NCBI RefSeq assembly: GCF_011057645.1
Contig: NZ_JAALGE010000001.1
Span: 124,001 to 188,000 of the forward strand
DNA length: 64,000 bases
From: Marisediminicola senii
GTDB taxonomy: Bacteria > Actinomycetota > Actinomycetes > Actinomycetales > Microbacteriaceae
Direction of reading: 5' to 3'
Shown: positions 1-10,697 of the stretch, piece by piece
Numbering within the stretch: position 1 is the first letter of the stretch
Layout of the letters: each line of letters starts with the position of its first letter
Notes under the pieces: model-generated
Seen by the model: only the letters and a program-made list of their open reading frames with translations
Databases searched by the model: none
Told to the model about the DNA's origin: nothing
Position numbers and translations under genes: made by a program

Positions 1-2
1 GC

Positions 3-1010
3 CTCTCGCCCGAGTCCGCCCACCAGGTCACCTATCTCATGGGCGACCGCGGCCTGCCGCGTTCGTGGCGCGAGATGCCCGGCTACGGATCGCACACCTA
101 CCAGTGGATCAACGCCGAGGGCGAGCGCTTCTGGGTCAAGTACCACTTCACGTCGAACCAGGGCAACGTCGAGATGGAGGGCGCCGAGGCCGAGCTGATC
201 GCCGGTGCCGATGCCGACTACTACCGCCGCGACCTCTACGAGGCCATCGAGGCGGGCAACTTTCCGTCGTGGGACCTCTACGTGCAGGTCATGCCATACG
301 AAGAGGCCAAGACCTACCGGTTCAACCCGTTCGACCTCACCAAGGTGTGGCCGCACGCCGACTACCCGCGTATCAAGGTGGGAACCCACACCCTGAACCG
401 CAACCCGGAGAACTTCTTCGCGCAGATCGAACAGGCGGCGTTCTCGCCGGCCAACACCGTTCCGGGCATCGACATCAGTCCCGACAAGATGCTCATGGCG
501 CGCGTGTTCTCCTACCCGGACGCCCAGCGCTACCGCGTGGGGACCAACTACAACGAGCTGCCGGTCAATGCGCCGATTTCGAAGGTCTCGAGCTACACGC
601 AGGACGGCCAGGGTCGCCACGGGTTCAGTGCACCGTCAGCCCCGGTCTATGCCCCGAACTCGTTCGGCGGACCGGTGGCGGATGCCGAGGCATCCGGAGC
701 AGGAACCTGGGAGAGCGACGGCGAACTCGTGCGTGCCGCCGCCACGTTGCACGCGGAAGACGACGACTTCGGCCAGGCGGGAACCCTCTACCGCGAGGTC
801 TATGACGCCGAGGCGAAGAAGCGATTCCTCCAGACCATCACCGGTGGCGTCGGCGGCGTGACCCGCGCCGACATCAGGGAGCGTGCCATCCAGTACTGGA
901 CCAACGTCGACGCCGAACTGGGCGCCGCGCTGCGGGCCAACCTCGAGTCGACCGGCGAGCAGGCCGGCACGACGGCGAACGAGGCCGCGGAGCCCGTCGG
1001 CGTCGTCTGA
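3..1010 (+). CDS. katA: Catalase, 5' end outside the window
   Basis: Haem catalase that converts hydrogen peroxide to water and oxygen in the cytoplasm. The frame is already open at base 3, so the gene is cut by the window edge. About 335 C-terminal residues are visible, against roughly 480-500 for a small-subunit catalase. The missing part should carry the catalytic His and distal Asn, which cannot be checked here. The visible part has the conserved core stretch REMPGYGSHTYQWIN and the proximal haem signature RVFSYPDAQRYRVG, whose Tyr coordinates the iron. The last ~100 residues are the helical C-terminal region. A strong hairpin follows the stop, so this is the last gene of its unit. The family call is certain; the symbol is by family only. 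Confidence 0.93.
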   Translation, partial: LSPESAHQVTYLMGDRGLPRSWREMPGYGSHTYQWINAEGERFWVKYHFTSNQGNVEMEGAEAELIAGADADYYRRDLYEAIEAGNFPSWDLYVQVMPYEEAKTYRFNPFDLTKVWPHADYPRIKVGTHTLNRNPENFFAQIEQAAFSPANTVPGIDISPDKMLMARVFSYPDAQRYRVGTNYNELPVNAPISKVSSYTQDGQGRHGFSAPSAPVYAPNSFGGPVADAEASGAGTWESDGELVRAAATLHAEDDDFGQAGTLYREVYDAEAKKRFLQTITGGVGGVTRADIRERAIQYWTNVDAELGAALRANLESTGEQAGTTANEAAEPVGVV

Positions 1011-1034
1011 GGCGACCGCACGACCGCGTAACAA

Positions 1035-1078
1035 CGAACGCGCTGCCGGATCCCCGAGGGGAACCGGCAGCGCGTTCG
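1035..1078. terminator. Strong bidirectional hairpin between catalase and purL
   Basis: Inverted repeat with 15-base arms CGAACGCGCTGCCGG (1035-1049) and CCGGCAGCGCGTTCG (1064-1078). An inner TCCCC/GGGGA pair closes the loop. It lies between two convergent genes and can serve both. There is no clear T-tract, as is common in high-G+C actinobacteria. Confidence 0.8.
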
Positions 1079-1104
1079 CCGTTCGTGCGGGGCCTGGCCC
1101 GGCG

Positions 1105-3441
1105 CTACTGCCCGACGACCGGGCCGAAGTGCTGCGGCAGGGTGGCGCGGTGCGTGCCGCGCAGTTCATCGAGCTGCACGGTGAAGTGGTCCTGCACCTC
1201 GAGTTCGCCCGAGTTGTCGGTCACGCCGATGCGCAGCACCGGATAGCCGCGCCCCGCGCACAGGCCGCGGAACTTGACGTCGTCCTCGCGCGGCACGGAA
1301 ACGATGACCCTCCCGGTCGACTCGCTGAACAGCGCGGTGGTGGCGTCGACCCCGTCACGCTCCATGATCTCGGTGAGCCAGATGCGGGCGCCGACGCCGA
1401 AGCGCAGCACTGCCTCGGCCAGCGCCTGCGCGAGCCCGCCGTCGGCGAGGTCGTGCGCGCTCGCGACGAGCGACTCCGTGCCACCGGCGGCGATCAGTGC
1501 CGCCAGCGCGCGCTCCGCGTCAAGTTCGACCGCGGGCGGAAGACCGCCGAGGTGGTCGTGGATGACGCCGGCCCACGCCGAGCCGTCGAGCTCGAGCGCG
1601 GTGGTGCCCAGCAGGTAGATGTTGTCGCCCTCGTCCTGCCACCCGGACGGGATGCGGCGGGCCACGTCGTCGATGACGCCGAGCACGGCGACCACGGGCG
1701 TCGGGTGAATGGGAACGTCCCCGGTCTGGTTGTAGAAGCTCACGTTGCCGCCCGTGACGGGAATCTCGAGCTCGAGGCATCCATCGGCCAGTCCTTCGAC
1801 GGCGCGGGAGAACTGCCACATCACCTCGGGGTTCTCCGGAGAGCCGAAGTTGAGGCAGTCGCTGACCGCGACCGGTGTCGCACCGGTGACGGCGACGTTG
1901 CGGAACGCCTCCGCGAGGGCCAGCCGCGCGCCCTGATACGGGTCGAGCTGGCAGTAGCGGCCATTGGCATCGGTCGCGACCGCGAAGCCGAGGCCCGACT
2001 CCTCATCGACGCGCACCATGCCGCCGTCGTCGGGGAACGACAGCGCGGTATTGCCCATCACGTAGCGGTCGTACTGGTTGGTGATCCAGTCCTTCGACGC
2101 GAGGTTCGGGCTACCCAGCAGGGCGAGGAACTGCCCGCGCAGGTCGCCGTCGCGGGGCAGGGTCGCCGCGGTGTCGGCGTTCAGCGCGTCGATCCAGGTC
2201 GGGTACGCGACCGGGCGGTCATAGACGGGGCCATTGACCGCGACGGTGCGCGGCTCGACATTGACGATCTCCTCGCCCTGCCAGTTGATGACCAGACGCC
2301 CGGTGTCGGTGACCTCACCGAGCACGCTGGTCTCGACATCCCACTTCTCGACGACCCTGAGAAAGCCGTCGAGCTTCTCGGGCGTCACGATCGCCATCAT
2401 TCGCTCCTGGCTCTCCGACATGAGGATCTCCTCGGCGGTGAGGGTGGGGTCGCGCAGCAGAACCTTGTCGAGCTCGATGTACATGCCGCCGTCGCCGTTG
2501 CTGGCCAGCTCGCTCGTCGCGCACGAGATGCCGGCCGCGCCGAGGTCCTGGATGCCCTCGACGAGCTTCTCGCGGAACAGCTCGAGGCAGCACTCGATGA
2601 GCACCTTCTCGGCGAACGGGTCGCCGACCTGCACGGCGGGCCGCTTGGTGGGGCCGCCTGCCGAGAACGAGTCGGAGGCGAGGATGGATGCTCCGCCGAT
2701 GCCATCGCCACCGGTGCGGGCCCCGAACAGCACGACCTTGTTGCCGACGCCGCGCGCGTTGGCGAGGTGCAGGTCTTCGTGGCGGAGCACCCCGACGGCC
2801 AGCGCGTTCACGAGCGGGTTGGCCTGGTAGACGGCGTCGAAGTAGGTCTCGCCGCCGATGTTCGGCAGCCCGAGGCAGTTGCCGTAGAACGAGATGCCCG
2901 AGACGACGCCGTGCACGACGCGCGCCGTGTCGTCGGAGTCGATCGCGCCGAAGCGCAGCGCGTCCATCACGGCGACCGGGCGGGCACCCATCGAGATGAT
3001 GTCGCGCACGATGCCGCCGACGCCGGTCGCGGCGCCCTGGAACGGCTCGATGTATGACGGGTGGTTGTGCGACTCGATCTTGAACGTCACGGCCCAGCCC
3101 TCGCCGACGTCGACGACCCCGGCGTTCTCGCCCATGCCGACCATCAGGTTCTTGCGCATCGCCTCGGTGGTCTTGGTTCCGAACTGGCGCAGGTAGTTCT
3201 TGCTGCTCTTGTAGGAGCAGTGCTCGCTCCACATGACGGAGTACATGGCGAGCTCACCGCTGGTCGGGCGCCTGCCGAGGATCTCGCGAATGGAGGCGTA
3301 CTCGTCGGCCTTGAGGCCCAGCGCGCCATACGGCTGCTCCCGGTCGGGCGTCGCGGCGGCGTTGGCCACGGAATCCGGGGCGGGCCGGGTGGGTGCGGTG
3401 GTGGTCGGCGCAGCGGGGGCAGACGGGAACAGGTCGGTCAC
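1105..3441 (-). CDS. purL: Phosphoribosylformylglycinamidine synthase subunit PurL
   Basis: Catalytic subunit of FGAM synthase, step 4 of purine synthesis. It turns FGAR, ATP and ammonia into FGAM and works with PurQ (glutaminase) and PurS. At 778 residues it is the small PurL type, which requires separate PurS and PurQ; both are in this window at 14361-15382. The family signature [20 protein letters not shown] lies near residue 120. Glycine-rich ATP-binding segments of the two AIRS-like halves are also visible. The start is GTG with GGGAG upstream. The first ~30 residues are Ala/Thr/Pro-rich and probably disordered, so a later start is possible. It is about 11 kb from purQS on the same strand, so it is not in the same operon. 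Confidence 0.96.
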   Translation of the reverse strand: MTDLFPSAPAAPTTTAPTRPAPDSVANAAATPDREQPYGALGLKADEYASIREILGRRPTSGELAMYSVMWSEHCSYKSSKNYLRQFGTKTTEAMRKNLMVGMGENAGVVDVGEGWAVTFKIESHNHPSYIEPFQGAATGVGGIVRDIISMGARPVAVMDALRFGAIDSDDTARVVHGVVSGISFYGNCLGLPNIGGETYFDAVYQANPLVNALAVGVLRHEDLHLANARGVGNKVVLFGARTGGDGIGGASILASDSFSAGGPTKRPAVQVGDPFAEKVLIECCLELFREKLVEGIQDLGAAGISCATSELASNGDGGMYIELDKVLLRDPTLTAEEILMSESQERMMAIVTPEKLDGFLRVVEKWDVETSVLGEVTDTGRLVINWQGEEIVNVEPRTVAVNGPVYDRPVAYPTWIDALNADTAATLPRDGDLRGQFLALLGSPNLASKDWITNQYDRYVMGNTALSFPDDGGMVRVDEESGLGFAVATDANGRYCQLDPYQGARLALAEAFRNVAVTGATPVAVSDCLNFGSPENPEVMWQFSRAVEGLADGCLELEIPVTGGNVSFYNQTGDVPIHPTPVVAVLGVIDDVARRIPSGWQDEGDNIYLLGTTALELDGSAWAGVIHDHLGGLPPAVELDAERALAALIAAGGTESLVASAHDLADGGLAQALAEAVLRFGVGARIWLTEIMERDGVDATTALFSESTGRVIVSVPREDDVKFRGLCAGRGYPVLRIGVTDNSGELEVQDHFTVQLDELRGTHRATLPQHFGPVVGQ

Positions 3442-3566
3442 GAGTGGTACTCCCAGGGAGGATTCGAGGATGCCGCGCAGTCGGATGCCAGCGCCCCGAG
3501 TCTACCGGCGGCCTGCGCCCCGCCCGGCGGCGGCGGGATTCGGATGGCCTCCCCGTGCGGTGCGCC

Positions 3567-4943
3567 TCAGCCGGCCGGCGAGATGGACGCGAGTACCTGC
3601 GCCGTCTCGTCCAGCAGCTCGTTGCGTGCTGCCGGGTCGGAGTCGTCCTGGCGGAGCTGTCGATCGAGGGCGGCCAGCTGGTACCGGAGCGCGTCCGTCA
3701 CGGCGGGATCGTCGCAGGTGTAGGCGAGGTCGGAGATCACCTGCAGGAACCGTCGCACCAGCACCGCGTCGGTCGCACCATAGTGGCGGATCTGCGACAG
3801 CGCCAGGTGCACCGTCTCGCCCGGGAGCACCCGCCTGGTCACGACCCGCAGCGTTCCGTCGGAATCGGCCAGCGCGGCAGGCGTCGTCGGCATGGTCACG
3901 ATCCTCGTCACGAGGGCCCCGAGGTGCCCGAGCGCGTTCACGGCCGTGATCGGGTCGTTGATTCCGGGAGACAGGGCGCGCACGCCGATGTCGACGATCT
4001 GCTGCACGCCGAAGTCGATGTCCTGCGCCGCGGTGCGTTCGTAGCCGATCTTGTGGGCAGTGCGCACCTCGTCGGCGATGGCGTCGTGATCGAGCGGGGT
4101 GCTGGAGTTGCCGGAGCGCCACCAGCGCGCCAACGGGGTGCCATCGACCACGTTGTCTCCTACCCGACGTACCTCTTCGATCACGAGGCCGCGTTCGCTG
4201 GCGACATCCAGCAGTCCCGTCCTGTCGAGGCTGGTGATGAACCCACTCGACGTCGCGAGGATGGATGTCGCGTTCTGCGGGGTGCTGAACCGATGCGGGT
4301 ACGCCGGCAGGTCGGCGACGCTGCCCGCGATCAGGTCGATGGTCTCATCGGTTTCGCCGTGGATGTCCTTGACGATGGTCTCGAGTCGCAGCTGCGAGGC
4401 GAGGTGCGCGAGGAACACCACGAGCATGATGACGCTGAGGAGGGTCAGCACGAATGCCGCGGTGATCGCGATGCGGGGTACGAACTCGGGTACCTCGTCG
4501 GTGTCGTTGCGAACGGTGCGCAGCACGGTGAGCGAATAGGCGAAGGTGCCGAGGAACGCCGCGAGGGTGAGGTGCACCTGCCGGTCGCGGGCGAACAGTC
4601 GCAGCACGCGCGGGGAGGCCTGGCTGCTGGCGAGCTGCAGCGCGACCACGGTGAGCGAGAACGTGAGGGAGGTCGCGGTGATCAGCGACCCGGCGATCGA
4701 CGACAGCACGGAGCGGGCGGTGTCGGCTCCACCGTTGAACACCGCGGACCCGACACCAGTGGGAAGGTCGGAATCCACCCGCAGGTCGAGCTGCGGGATG
4801 ACGATCCCCACCGCGACCGCGACGACGATGGCCAGCACCGGGATAGGCCACAGGCGGGATTCCAGTGATTCCACGACGAGCGCGGTTCGGCCCTTCGCCC
4901 GGGAACGTCGACGTCGGTTCGGTGCTGAAGCCATGTCGCACAT
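3567..4943 (-). CDS. DUF2254 family membrane protein
   Basis: Predicted membrane protein of the DUF2254 family, 458 residues; its function is not established. The N-terminus is basic. Four hydrophobic segments follow in the first ~190 residues (around 33-52, 85-110, 128-148 and 168-190). The family-type stretch SLTVVALQLASSQASPRVLR lies in the second of these. The remaining ~270 residues are a soluble domain with the conserved tract VDIGVRALSPGINDPITA. It sits 125 bp upstream of purL on the same strand. A second in-frame ATG lies three codons downstream (4934); neither has a convincing ribosome-binding site. Confidence 0.85.
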   Translation of the reverse strand: MCDMASAPNRRRRSRAKGRTALVVESLESRLWPIPVLAIVVAVAVGIVIPQLDLRVDSDLPTGVGSAVFNGGADTARSVLSSIAGSLITATSLTFSLTVVALQLASSQASPRVLRLFARDRQVHLTLAAFLGTFAYSLTVLRTVRNDTDEVPEFVPRIAITAAFVLTLLSVIMLVVFLAHLASQLRLETIVKDIHGETDETIDLIAGSVADLPAYPHRFSTPQNATSILATSSGFITSLDRTGLLDVASERGLVIEEVRRVGDNVVDGTPLARWWRSGNSSTPLDHDAIADEVRTAHKIGYERTAAQDIDFGVQQIVDIGVRALSPGINDPITAVNALGHLGALVTRIVTMPTTPAALADSDGTLRVVTRRVLPGETVHLALSQIRHYGATDAVLVRRFLQVISDLAYTCDDPAVTDALRYQLAALDRQLRQDDSDPAARNELLDETAQVLASISPAG

Positions 4944-4990
4944 CGAACCACACGATCGAAGGTGCGGCGCGCAGGTGCTGGCGTGCGGTC

Positions 4991-5036
4991 GGGTCAGTCG
5001 CCGACGGGCGGTGGGGTCAGTCGCCGACGGGCGGCC
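4991..5036. repeat. 23-bp tandem duplication across the DUF3817 stop codon
   Basis: Two head-to-tail copies (4991-5013 and 5014-5036) share 21 identical bases. The stop codon of the DUF3817 gene (5017-5019) lies in the second copy, so the last codons and stop of that gene were duplicated into the spacer. No function is evident. Confidence 0.85.
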
Positions 5037-5475
5037 CGGCGATGAGGAGCACGGTCACGATACCGACCAGCAGCACGACGAAGATGGTGACCAGCAGCGC
5101 CGGGTGGTTCACGAACCAGCGCAGCAGCCGGTTCAGCGGGCGGTGGTCGCGCGGATCGTCGGTGGCGACGCGCCGCCAGGTGCCCTCGAGCTGGCGGGTG
5201 CGCTCGAGGTGCCGGTCCATGGGGATCGTCGCGTACGGCACGACCGCGGTCACCAGCGACAGCACGATGGTCTTGAGCGACCAGTGCTGGTTGATGCCGA
5301 CCAGCACCGCGCCCATGCAGAACGCCACGAACACGATGCCGTGCGCCGCGCCGCCGATGGAGACCCCGACGTCGGTGCTCTGCACCACGTACTTGAGGAT
5401 CATGCCCACGATGAGCATGGTCCAGGTCACGGCCTCGGCGATCGCGAGGGTGCGGTAGAGCAGGCGCGGGCTCAC
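5017..5475 (-). CDS. DUF3817 family membrane protein
   Basis: Small integral membrane protein, 152 residues, of the actinobacterial DUF3817 family; biochemical role unknown. Hydrophobic segments are visible around residues 10-30, 38-58, 68-88 and near the C-terminus (about 125-147). The GTG start is chosen because it overlaps the nadE stop as GTGA and because the first residues ([17 protein letters not shown]) match the usual start of the family. The frame stays open far upstream, but that part is antisense-phase to nadE and not real. The 4-bp overlap indicates co-translation with nadE. Confidence 0.85.
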   Translation of the reverse strand: MSPRLLYRTLAIAEAVTWTMLIVGMILKYVVQSTDVGVSIGGAAHGIVFVAFCMGAVLVGINQHWSLKTIVLSLVTAVVPYATIPMDRHLERTRQLEGTWRRVATDDPRDHRPLNRLLRWFVNHPALLVTIFVVLLVGIVTVLLIAGPPVGD

Positions 5476-6317
5476 GATGCGTCCGTCGCGGAACCCGCCG
5501 TCCACCAGGAGTCGGTCGGCGTCACCGGCGTGCGGCGCTTGTGCTCGGTCGCGAGATAGCGGTTCTCGATCGTCTCGGCGACGGAGGTCGCGACATCCAT
5601 GCCCTCGAGAAAATCGTCGATGTCGTGGTAGCTGAGTCCGAGGTTGGCCTCGTCGGTCTGGCCGGGGTTCTCGTCGAGGAGGTCGGCGGTCGGGGCCTTG
5701 AGGTAGAGGCGCTCCGGGGCGTCGAGGTGCTTCAGCAGGGCGGCGCCCTGCCGCTTCGAGAGGCCGGAGAGCGGCAGGATGTCGGCACCGCCGTCGCCGT
5801 ACTTGGTGAAGAACCCGGTGACGGCCTCCGCGGCGTGGTCGGTGCCCACCACGAGCAGCGAGCGCTGCCCGGCGATCGCGTACTGCGCGACCATGCGCGA
5901 GCGGGCCTTCGCGTTGCCCTTGGTGAAGTCGAGCATGCGGTCGCCGACGGCATCGGCGTATTCCGCGGCGAATCCGTCGACCGCGCGCTTGATGTCGAAG
6001 GTCACGGTGCGGTCGGCGCAGATGAACGACAGGGCGAGCCGGGCGTCGTCTTCGTCGGCCTGAACCGCGTATGGCAGGCGCACGGCGACGAACTCCGCCG
6101 TGATACCGCGTGCCGCGAGGCGTTCGACGGCGAGCTGGCACAGCCGCCCGGCGAGCGACGAATCCTGCCCGCCGCTGATGCCGAGCACGAACCCGCGCGC
6201 TCCGGTGTGCTCGAGGTAGCGGCAGAGGAACGCGACACGCTCCTCGATCTCGACCGCCGGGTCGATGGTGGCCTTCACGGCGAGGTCGGTGATGATCCTG
6301 GTCTGGAGTTCGCGCAT
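5472..6317 (-). CDS. nadE: NAD synthetase, ammonia-dependent
   Basis: Makes NAD from deamido-NAD, ATP and ammonia, the last step of NAD synthesis in the cytoplasm. At 281 residues it has the length of the short, ammonia-using NadE with no glutaminase (nitrilase) domain. The N-type ATP-pyrophosphatase loop is [14 protein letters not shown] near residue 48. The later motif [20 protein letters not shown] and the C-terminal KAPTADL and TDE segments are also typical. ATG start at 6317. It is the first gene of a two-gene unit with the DUF3817 gene. Confidence 0.96.
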   Translation of the reverse strand: MRELQTRIITDLAVKATIDPAVEIEERVAFLCRYLEHTGARGFVLGISGGQDSSLAGRLCQLAVERLAARGITAEFVAVRLPYAVQADEDDARLALSFICADRTVTFDIKRAVDGFAAEYADAVGDRMLDFTKGNAKARSRMVAQYAIAGQRSLLVVGTDHAAEAVTGFFTKYGDGGADILPLSGLSKRQGAALLKHLDAPERLYLKAPTADLLDENPGQTDEANLGLSYHDIDDFLEGMDVATSVAETIENRYLATEHKRRTPVTPTDSWWTAGSATDAS

Positions 6318-6403
6318 GCTCCAACGCTAAGCGGCGGGGGAGCGCCCGATGATCACACGGGCCGTCCGGGCGGGCATTCGGATCGCATTGGTAGCCTCGG
6401 GCG

Positions 6404-7312
6404 ATGACCTGGAGCCCGCGCCACCTGCCCGACCAGACCGACCGCCGATTCGTCATCACCGGGGGCAACGGCGGGCTCGGCTACTTCGCCGCGGAGCAGC
6501 TCGCCGGGGCGGGCTCGACCGTCGTGCTGGCCACCAGGAGCGCGGAGCGGGCGGATGCCGCGATCGCCTCGATCCGCGACCGGGTCGCCGGTGCCCGGCT
6601 CGAACGCCTGCAGCTCGACCTCTCCTCGCTCGAATCGGCCCGCGCCGCGGGTGACCGCATCGCCGCGTTCGACCACGTCGACGGCCTGGTGCTCAACGCG
6701 GGCATGACGTCGGGTTCGCGCGAGCGCGAGGTCACCGACGACGGCCACGAGCGCATCTTCGCCACGAACTACCTGGGGCACTTCGCGCTCGCCGCGCACG
6801 CCTGGCCGGCGCTCGAGCGCGCCGAGGGCAGCCGGGTGGTCGGTCTCGGCAGCATCTCGACCCTCTTGGTGACGCTCGACGCCGCCGACCTGCAGACCGC
6901 GCACCAGTACTCGTTCTTTCGGGCCTACGCGCTGTCGAAGCACGCCGTGCACGGGTTCGTCTTCGAGCTCGACCGGCGGCTGCGGGCATCCACTTCGACC
7001 GTCGGCTCGCTGCTCGCGCACCCCGGGTTCGCGATCGACAGCCTCAGCGAACCCCGCCCCGGCATCGTGCACGGCATCGCCGCCGGACGGGCGATGGCGT
7101 TCGGCGCCCAGGGCAAGAACCGTGGTGCCGCACCGATCGTGCGCGCGCTGGTCGACCCGGCCGCGCGCAGCGGGGAGTTCTACGGACCGCAGTTCGGCGT
7201 GAAGGGCCCGCCCGTGCTCACCCGTCCGGTTCCGTCGAGCTCGTCTCCTGCGTTCGGACGTGAGCTGTGGCGGCTGTCGGAGGAGTGGACGGGCGAGGCG
7301 TTCCGTCCGTAG
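6404..7312 (+). CDS. SDR family oxidoreductase (protochlorophyllide-reductase-like)
   Basis: Short-chain dehydrogenase/reductase of 302 residues with an N-terminal Rossmann fold. The nucleotide-binding loop is ITGGNGGLGYFAAEQLAGAG near residue 15. The structural motif LVLNAG and the catalytic pair Tyr-x-x-x-Lys (YALSK) are present. The longer-than-classical C-terminus resembles the WWOX/retinol dehydrogenase-like SDRs. The substrate cannot be told from sequence. It is divergent from nadE and runs convergently into the SulP gene, with 12 bp between their stop codons. Confidence 0.85.
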   Translation: MTWSPRHLPDQTDRRFVITGGNGGLGYFAAEQLAGAGSTVVLATRSAERADAAIASIRDRVAGARLERLQLDLSSLESARAAGDRIAAFDHVDGLVLNAGMTSGSREREVTDDGHERIFATNYLGHFALAAHAWPALERAEGSRVVGLGSISTLLVTLDAADLQTAHQYSFFRAYALSKHAVHGFVFELDRRLRASTSTVGSLLAHPGFAIDSLSEPRPGIVHGIAAGRAMAFGAQGKNRGAAPIVRALVDPAARSGEFYGPQFGVKGPPVLTRPVPSSSSPAFGRELWRLSEEWTGEAFRP

Positions 7313-7324
7313 CCCGGGCTCTCC

Positions 7325-8854
7325 CTAGTGCCCGGCGCCCAGGTTGCCCGCCAGGCGGTCGTGAATGGCTGCACTCGCCGAGTTCATGCCGATGATGGTC
7401 GCGCTCTTGCCGTGCCTCGCATACTTGGTGGTGATGGCGTCGAGGGTGGCGACGGATGACGCGTCCCACACGTGCGACGCCGACATGTCGATGACGACGT
7501 GGGCTGGATCGTCGGCGTAGTCGAATTGCGTGGTGAGGTCGTTGCTCGACGCGAAGAACAGCTCGCCGGTCACCGTGTAGTGGGCGGTGTCGACGCCCTC
7601 GGGGCTGGTGTCGACGACGCGCTCGACCGTGGCGAAGTGGGCGACCCGGCGGGCGAACGCGATCATCGCCACGACGACGCCGAGGATCACCCCGATTGCG
7701 AGGTTGTGGGTGATGACGACGGCGGCGACCGTTGCGAGCATCACGGTGGTCTCGCTTTTCGGCATGCGCTTCAGTGTCGACAGGCGCACGCTGTGCCAGT
7801 CGAAAGTACCGACGGAGACCATCACCATGACGGCCACGAGGGCGGCCATCGGAATGATGGCGACGATGTCGCCGAGAACCACGATGAGGATGATGAGGAA
7901 GACGCCGGCCATGAAGGTCGAGATGCGGGTGCGCGCACCCGACGCCTTGACGTTGATCATGGTCTGCCCGATCATCGCGCAGCCTCCCATGCCGCCGAAG
8001 AAGCCGGAGAGCATGTTGGACACGCCCTGTGCCCAGCTCTCGCGGGTCTTCTGCGATCGCGTGTCGGTGATGTCGTCGACCAGCTTGGCGGTCATCAGCG
8101 ACTCGAGCAGCCCGACCAGCGCCATCGCCAGGGCGTAGGGCGCGATGATCGTGAACGTCTCGACCGTCAGGGGCACGTCGGGAAAGAACAGCGACGGCAG
8201 GCCGTCGGGCAGTTCGCCCTGGTCGCCGACCGTTGGAACGGCGATCGCCCACACGATGGTCGCGGTGGTGATCACGACGATGGCGACGAGGGGAGCGGGA
8301 ACGACCCGGGTGATGCGGGGGAGCAGCACCAGGATGGCGATACCCAGCGCTACCAGCGGATAGACCAGCCACGGCACGTCGACGAGGTATTCGAGCTGGG
8401 CGATGAAGATCAGGATCGCGAGGGAATTGACGAATCCGACCATGACGCTGCGCGGGATGAACCGCATGAGCTTGGCGACCCCCGTCACGGCCAGGAGCAC
8501 CTGGAAGATGCCGCCGAGGATGACAGTGGCGATGAGGTAGTCGACCCCGTAGTCGCGGGCGACGGGAGCGATGACGAGGGCGATGGCCCCGGTGGCCGCC
8601 GTGATCATCGCGGGTCGGCCGCCGAGGATCGCGATGGAGATGGCCATGACGAACGACGAGAACAGCCCGAGTCGCGGGTCGACGCCCGCGAGGATCGAGA
8701 ACGAGATCGCCTCGGGAATCAGCGCGAGCGCGACGACGAGGCCGGCGAGTACCTCGCGGGTAAGGATGCGGGGGTTTCGCAGCGCAGACATGACGCTGTG
8801 TGGCTCGCGGGCGCCGCGAGGCGTGGCGGCAGGAGGACGTTCGGTGATGGGCAC
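7325..8854 (-). CDS. SulP family anion transporter with STAS domain
   Basis: Inner-membrane transporter of the SulP/SLC26 family, 509 residues. These proteins carry sulfate, bicarbonate or dicarboxylates. The first ~390 residues hold the multi-spanning domain with conserved segments GLVVALALIPEAISFSI and GGMGGCAMIGQTMINVKAS. The last ~110 residues are a cytosolic STAS domain, with VVIDMSASHVWDASSVATLD near the end. No carbonic anhydrase is adjacent, so the substrate stays open. GTG start at 8854. It is divergent from the RNase J gene across a 159-bp spacer. Confidence 0.92.
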   Translation of the reverse strand: MPITERPPAATPRGAREPHSVMSALRNPRILTREVLAGLVVALALIPEAISFSILAGVDPRLGLFSSFVMAISIAILGGRPAMITAATGAIALVIAPVARDYGVDYLIATVILGGIFQVLLAVTGVAKLMRFIPRSVMVGFVNSLAILIFIAQLEYLVDVPWLVYPLVALGIAILVLLPRITRVVPAPLVAIVVITTATIVWAIAVPTVGDQGELPDGLPSLFFPDVPLTVETFTIIAPYALAMALVGLLESLMTAKLVDDITDTRSQKTRESWAQGVSNMLSGFFGGMGGCAMIGQTMINVKASGARTRISTFMAGVFLIILIVVLGDIVAIIPMAALVAVMVMVSVGTFDWHSVRLSTLKRMPKSETTVMLATVAAVVITHNLAIGVILGVVVAMIAFARRVAHFATVERVVDTSPEGVDTAHYTVTGELFFASSNDLTTQFDYADDPAHVVIDMSASHVWDASSVATLDAITTKYARHGKSATIIGMNSASAAIHDRLAGNLGAGH

Positions 8855-9013
8855 TGGAAAACACTACGCTGACGCCCCCGCGGCACCCATAACCACCCCT
8901 GAATCCGCCTCGCACCTCGAGGGTGGAGAATAGGGGGTGCCAGGACAGCACAAAGGCGTGTCCGGCCCACAGACGCATTCCTGCAGCACCCACCACATCT
9001 CGAAAGAAGCCCT

Positions 9014-10690
9014 ATGACAATGCACCCGCTCGACCTCTCGAAACCGCCCCGCCTCGCCGACGGTGGCCTGCGCGTCACCGCCCTCGGTGGGCTCGGCGAG
9101 ATCGGCCGCAACATGACCGTGTTCGAACACCACGGCAAGTTGCTCATCGTCGACTGCGGCGTGCTCTTTCCCGAGGAGACGCAGCCCGGGATCGACGTCA
9201 TCCTGCCGGACTTCTCGTCGATCAGGAACCGCCTCGACGACATCGAGGCGATCGTGCTCACGCACGGCCACGAAGACCACATCGGCGGCGTGCCCTACCT
9301 GCTCAAGGAGCGCGAGGACATTCCCGTGATCGGGTCGGAGCTCACCCTGGCGTTCCTTGGTGCCAAGCTCCAGGAGCACAAGCTCAAGCCGCCCTTCATC
9401 ACCGTGAAGGAAGGCGAGACCCGCAAGGCCGGTCCGTTCGACCTCGAGTTCGTCGCGGTGAACCACTCCATCCCCGACGGCCTCGCCATCGCGATCCGCA
9501 CCGATGCCGGCATGGTGCTGCACACCGGTGACTTCAAGATGGACCAGTTTCCCCTCGACAAGCGCATCACCGACCTCGGCGCATTCGCCCGGCTCGCCGA
9601 GGAGGGTGTCGACCTGTTCCTCGTCGACTCCACCAACGCCGAGGTGCCAGGGTTCACCATGTCGGAGGAGGGCATCCGCCCCGCCGTCGACGAGGTGTTC
9701 CGCACCGCGCCGCGCCGCATCGTCGTGTCGAGCTTCGCGAGCCACGTGCACCGCATCCAGCAGGTGCTCGACGCCGCGGTACGACACAACCGCAAGGTCG
9801 CGTTCGTCGGCCGCTCCATGGTGCGCAACATGGGTATCGCCGGCGACCTGGGCTACCTCAACGTGCCCAAGGGCCTCGTCGTCGATATGAAGGAACTCGA
9901 GCGGATGCCGGCCAACAAGGTCGTGCTCATCTGCACCGGGTCGCAGGGCGAGCCGATGGCGGCGCTGTCGCGCATGGCCAGCCGTGAGCACATCATCAAG
10001 ATCGGCGAGGGCGACACCGTGCTGCTCGCCAGCTCGCTGATTCCCGGCAACGAGAACGCGATCTACCGCGTGATCAACGGCCTCACCCGCTGGGGCGCCA
10101 ATGTCGTGCACAAGGGCAACGCGAAGGTGCACGTGTCGGGGCACGCCAGCGCCGGCGAGCTCGTCTACTGCTACAACATCGTCAAGCCGACGAACGTGAT
10201 GCCGGTGCACGGCGAATGGCGTCACCTGGTGGCGAACGCGGAGCTCGCGATTCGCACCGGAGTGCCCGAGAACCGCACCCTCATCGCCGAGAACGGCGTC
10301 ACCATCGACCTCGTCGACGGCGTCGCATCCATCACCGGGCGCATCAAGGTCGACTACATCTTCGTCGACGGTGCCCACGTCGGCGGTGCGAGCGAGGAAG
10401 CACTCAACGACCGCAAGATCCTGGCCGAAGAGGGCGCCATCACGGTGCTCGGCATCTTCGACCAGAAGACCGGCAAGCTCGTGGAGCCCGTCGAGTTCCT
10501 TGCGCGCGGATTCGTGCACGACGACAACTGGATTCGCGAGGCCACCCGTGCCATCGACGACGCCATGAAGTCGCAGCGCGTGCGCAACGGCGAGGAGCTC
10601 GAGCAGCTGTTCACCAAGACGCTCGGCCGCTGGCTGCAGCGCAAGCACCGCCGCGCTCCCGTGATCACCTCGATCGTGGTCGACGCGTAG
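9014..10690 (+). CDS. rnj: Ribonuclease J
   Basis: Metallo-beta-lactamase/beta-CASP ribonuclease with 5'-exonuclease and endonuclease activity, central to mRNA decay and rRNA maturation in actinobacteria. It is 558 residues, the usual length. The zinc-binding motif THGHEDHIGG lies near residue 80. The motif LHTGDFKMDQ, the beta-CASP domain in the middle and HVSGHASAGEL near residue 375 are also present. The ~100-residue C-terminal domain is complete. ATG at 9014, with a second in-frame ATG two codons later; GAAAGAAG is upstream. A strong bidirectional hairpin closes the gene. Confidence 0.96.
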   Translation: MTMHPLDLSKPPRLADGGLRVTALGGLGEIGRNMTVFEHHGKLLIVDCGVLFPEETQPGIDVILPDFSSIRNRLDDIEAIVLTHGHEDHIGGVPYLLKEREDIPVIGSELTLAFLGAKLQEHKLKPPFITVKEGETRKAGPFDLEFVAVNHSIPDGLAIAIRTDAGMVLHTGDFKMDQFPLDKRITDLGAFARLAEEGVDLFLVDSTNAEVPGFTMSEEGIRPAVDEVFRTAPRRIVVSSFASHVHRIQQVLDAAVRHNRKVAFVGRSMVRNMGIAGDLGYLNVPKGLVVDMKELERMPANKVVLICTGSQGEPMAALSRMASREHIIKIGEGDTVLLASSLIPGNENAIYRVINGLTRWGANVVHKGNAKVHVSGHASAGELVYCYNIVKPTNVMPVHGEWRHLVANAELAIRTGVPENRTLIAENGVTIDLVDGVASITGRIKVDYIFVDGAHVGGASEEALNDRKILAEEGAITVLGIFDQKTGKLVEPVEFLARGFVHDDNWIREATRAIDDAMKSQRVRNGEELEQLFTKTLGRWLQRKHRRAPVITSIVVDA

Positions 10691-10697
10691 GCGCACC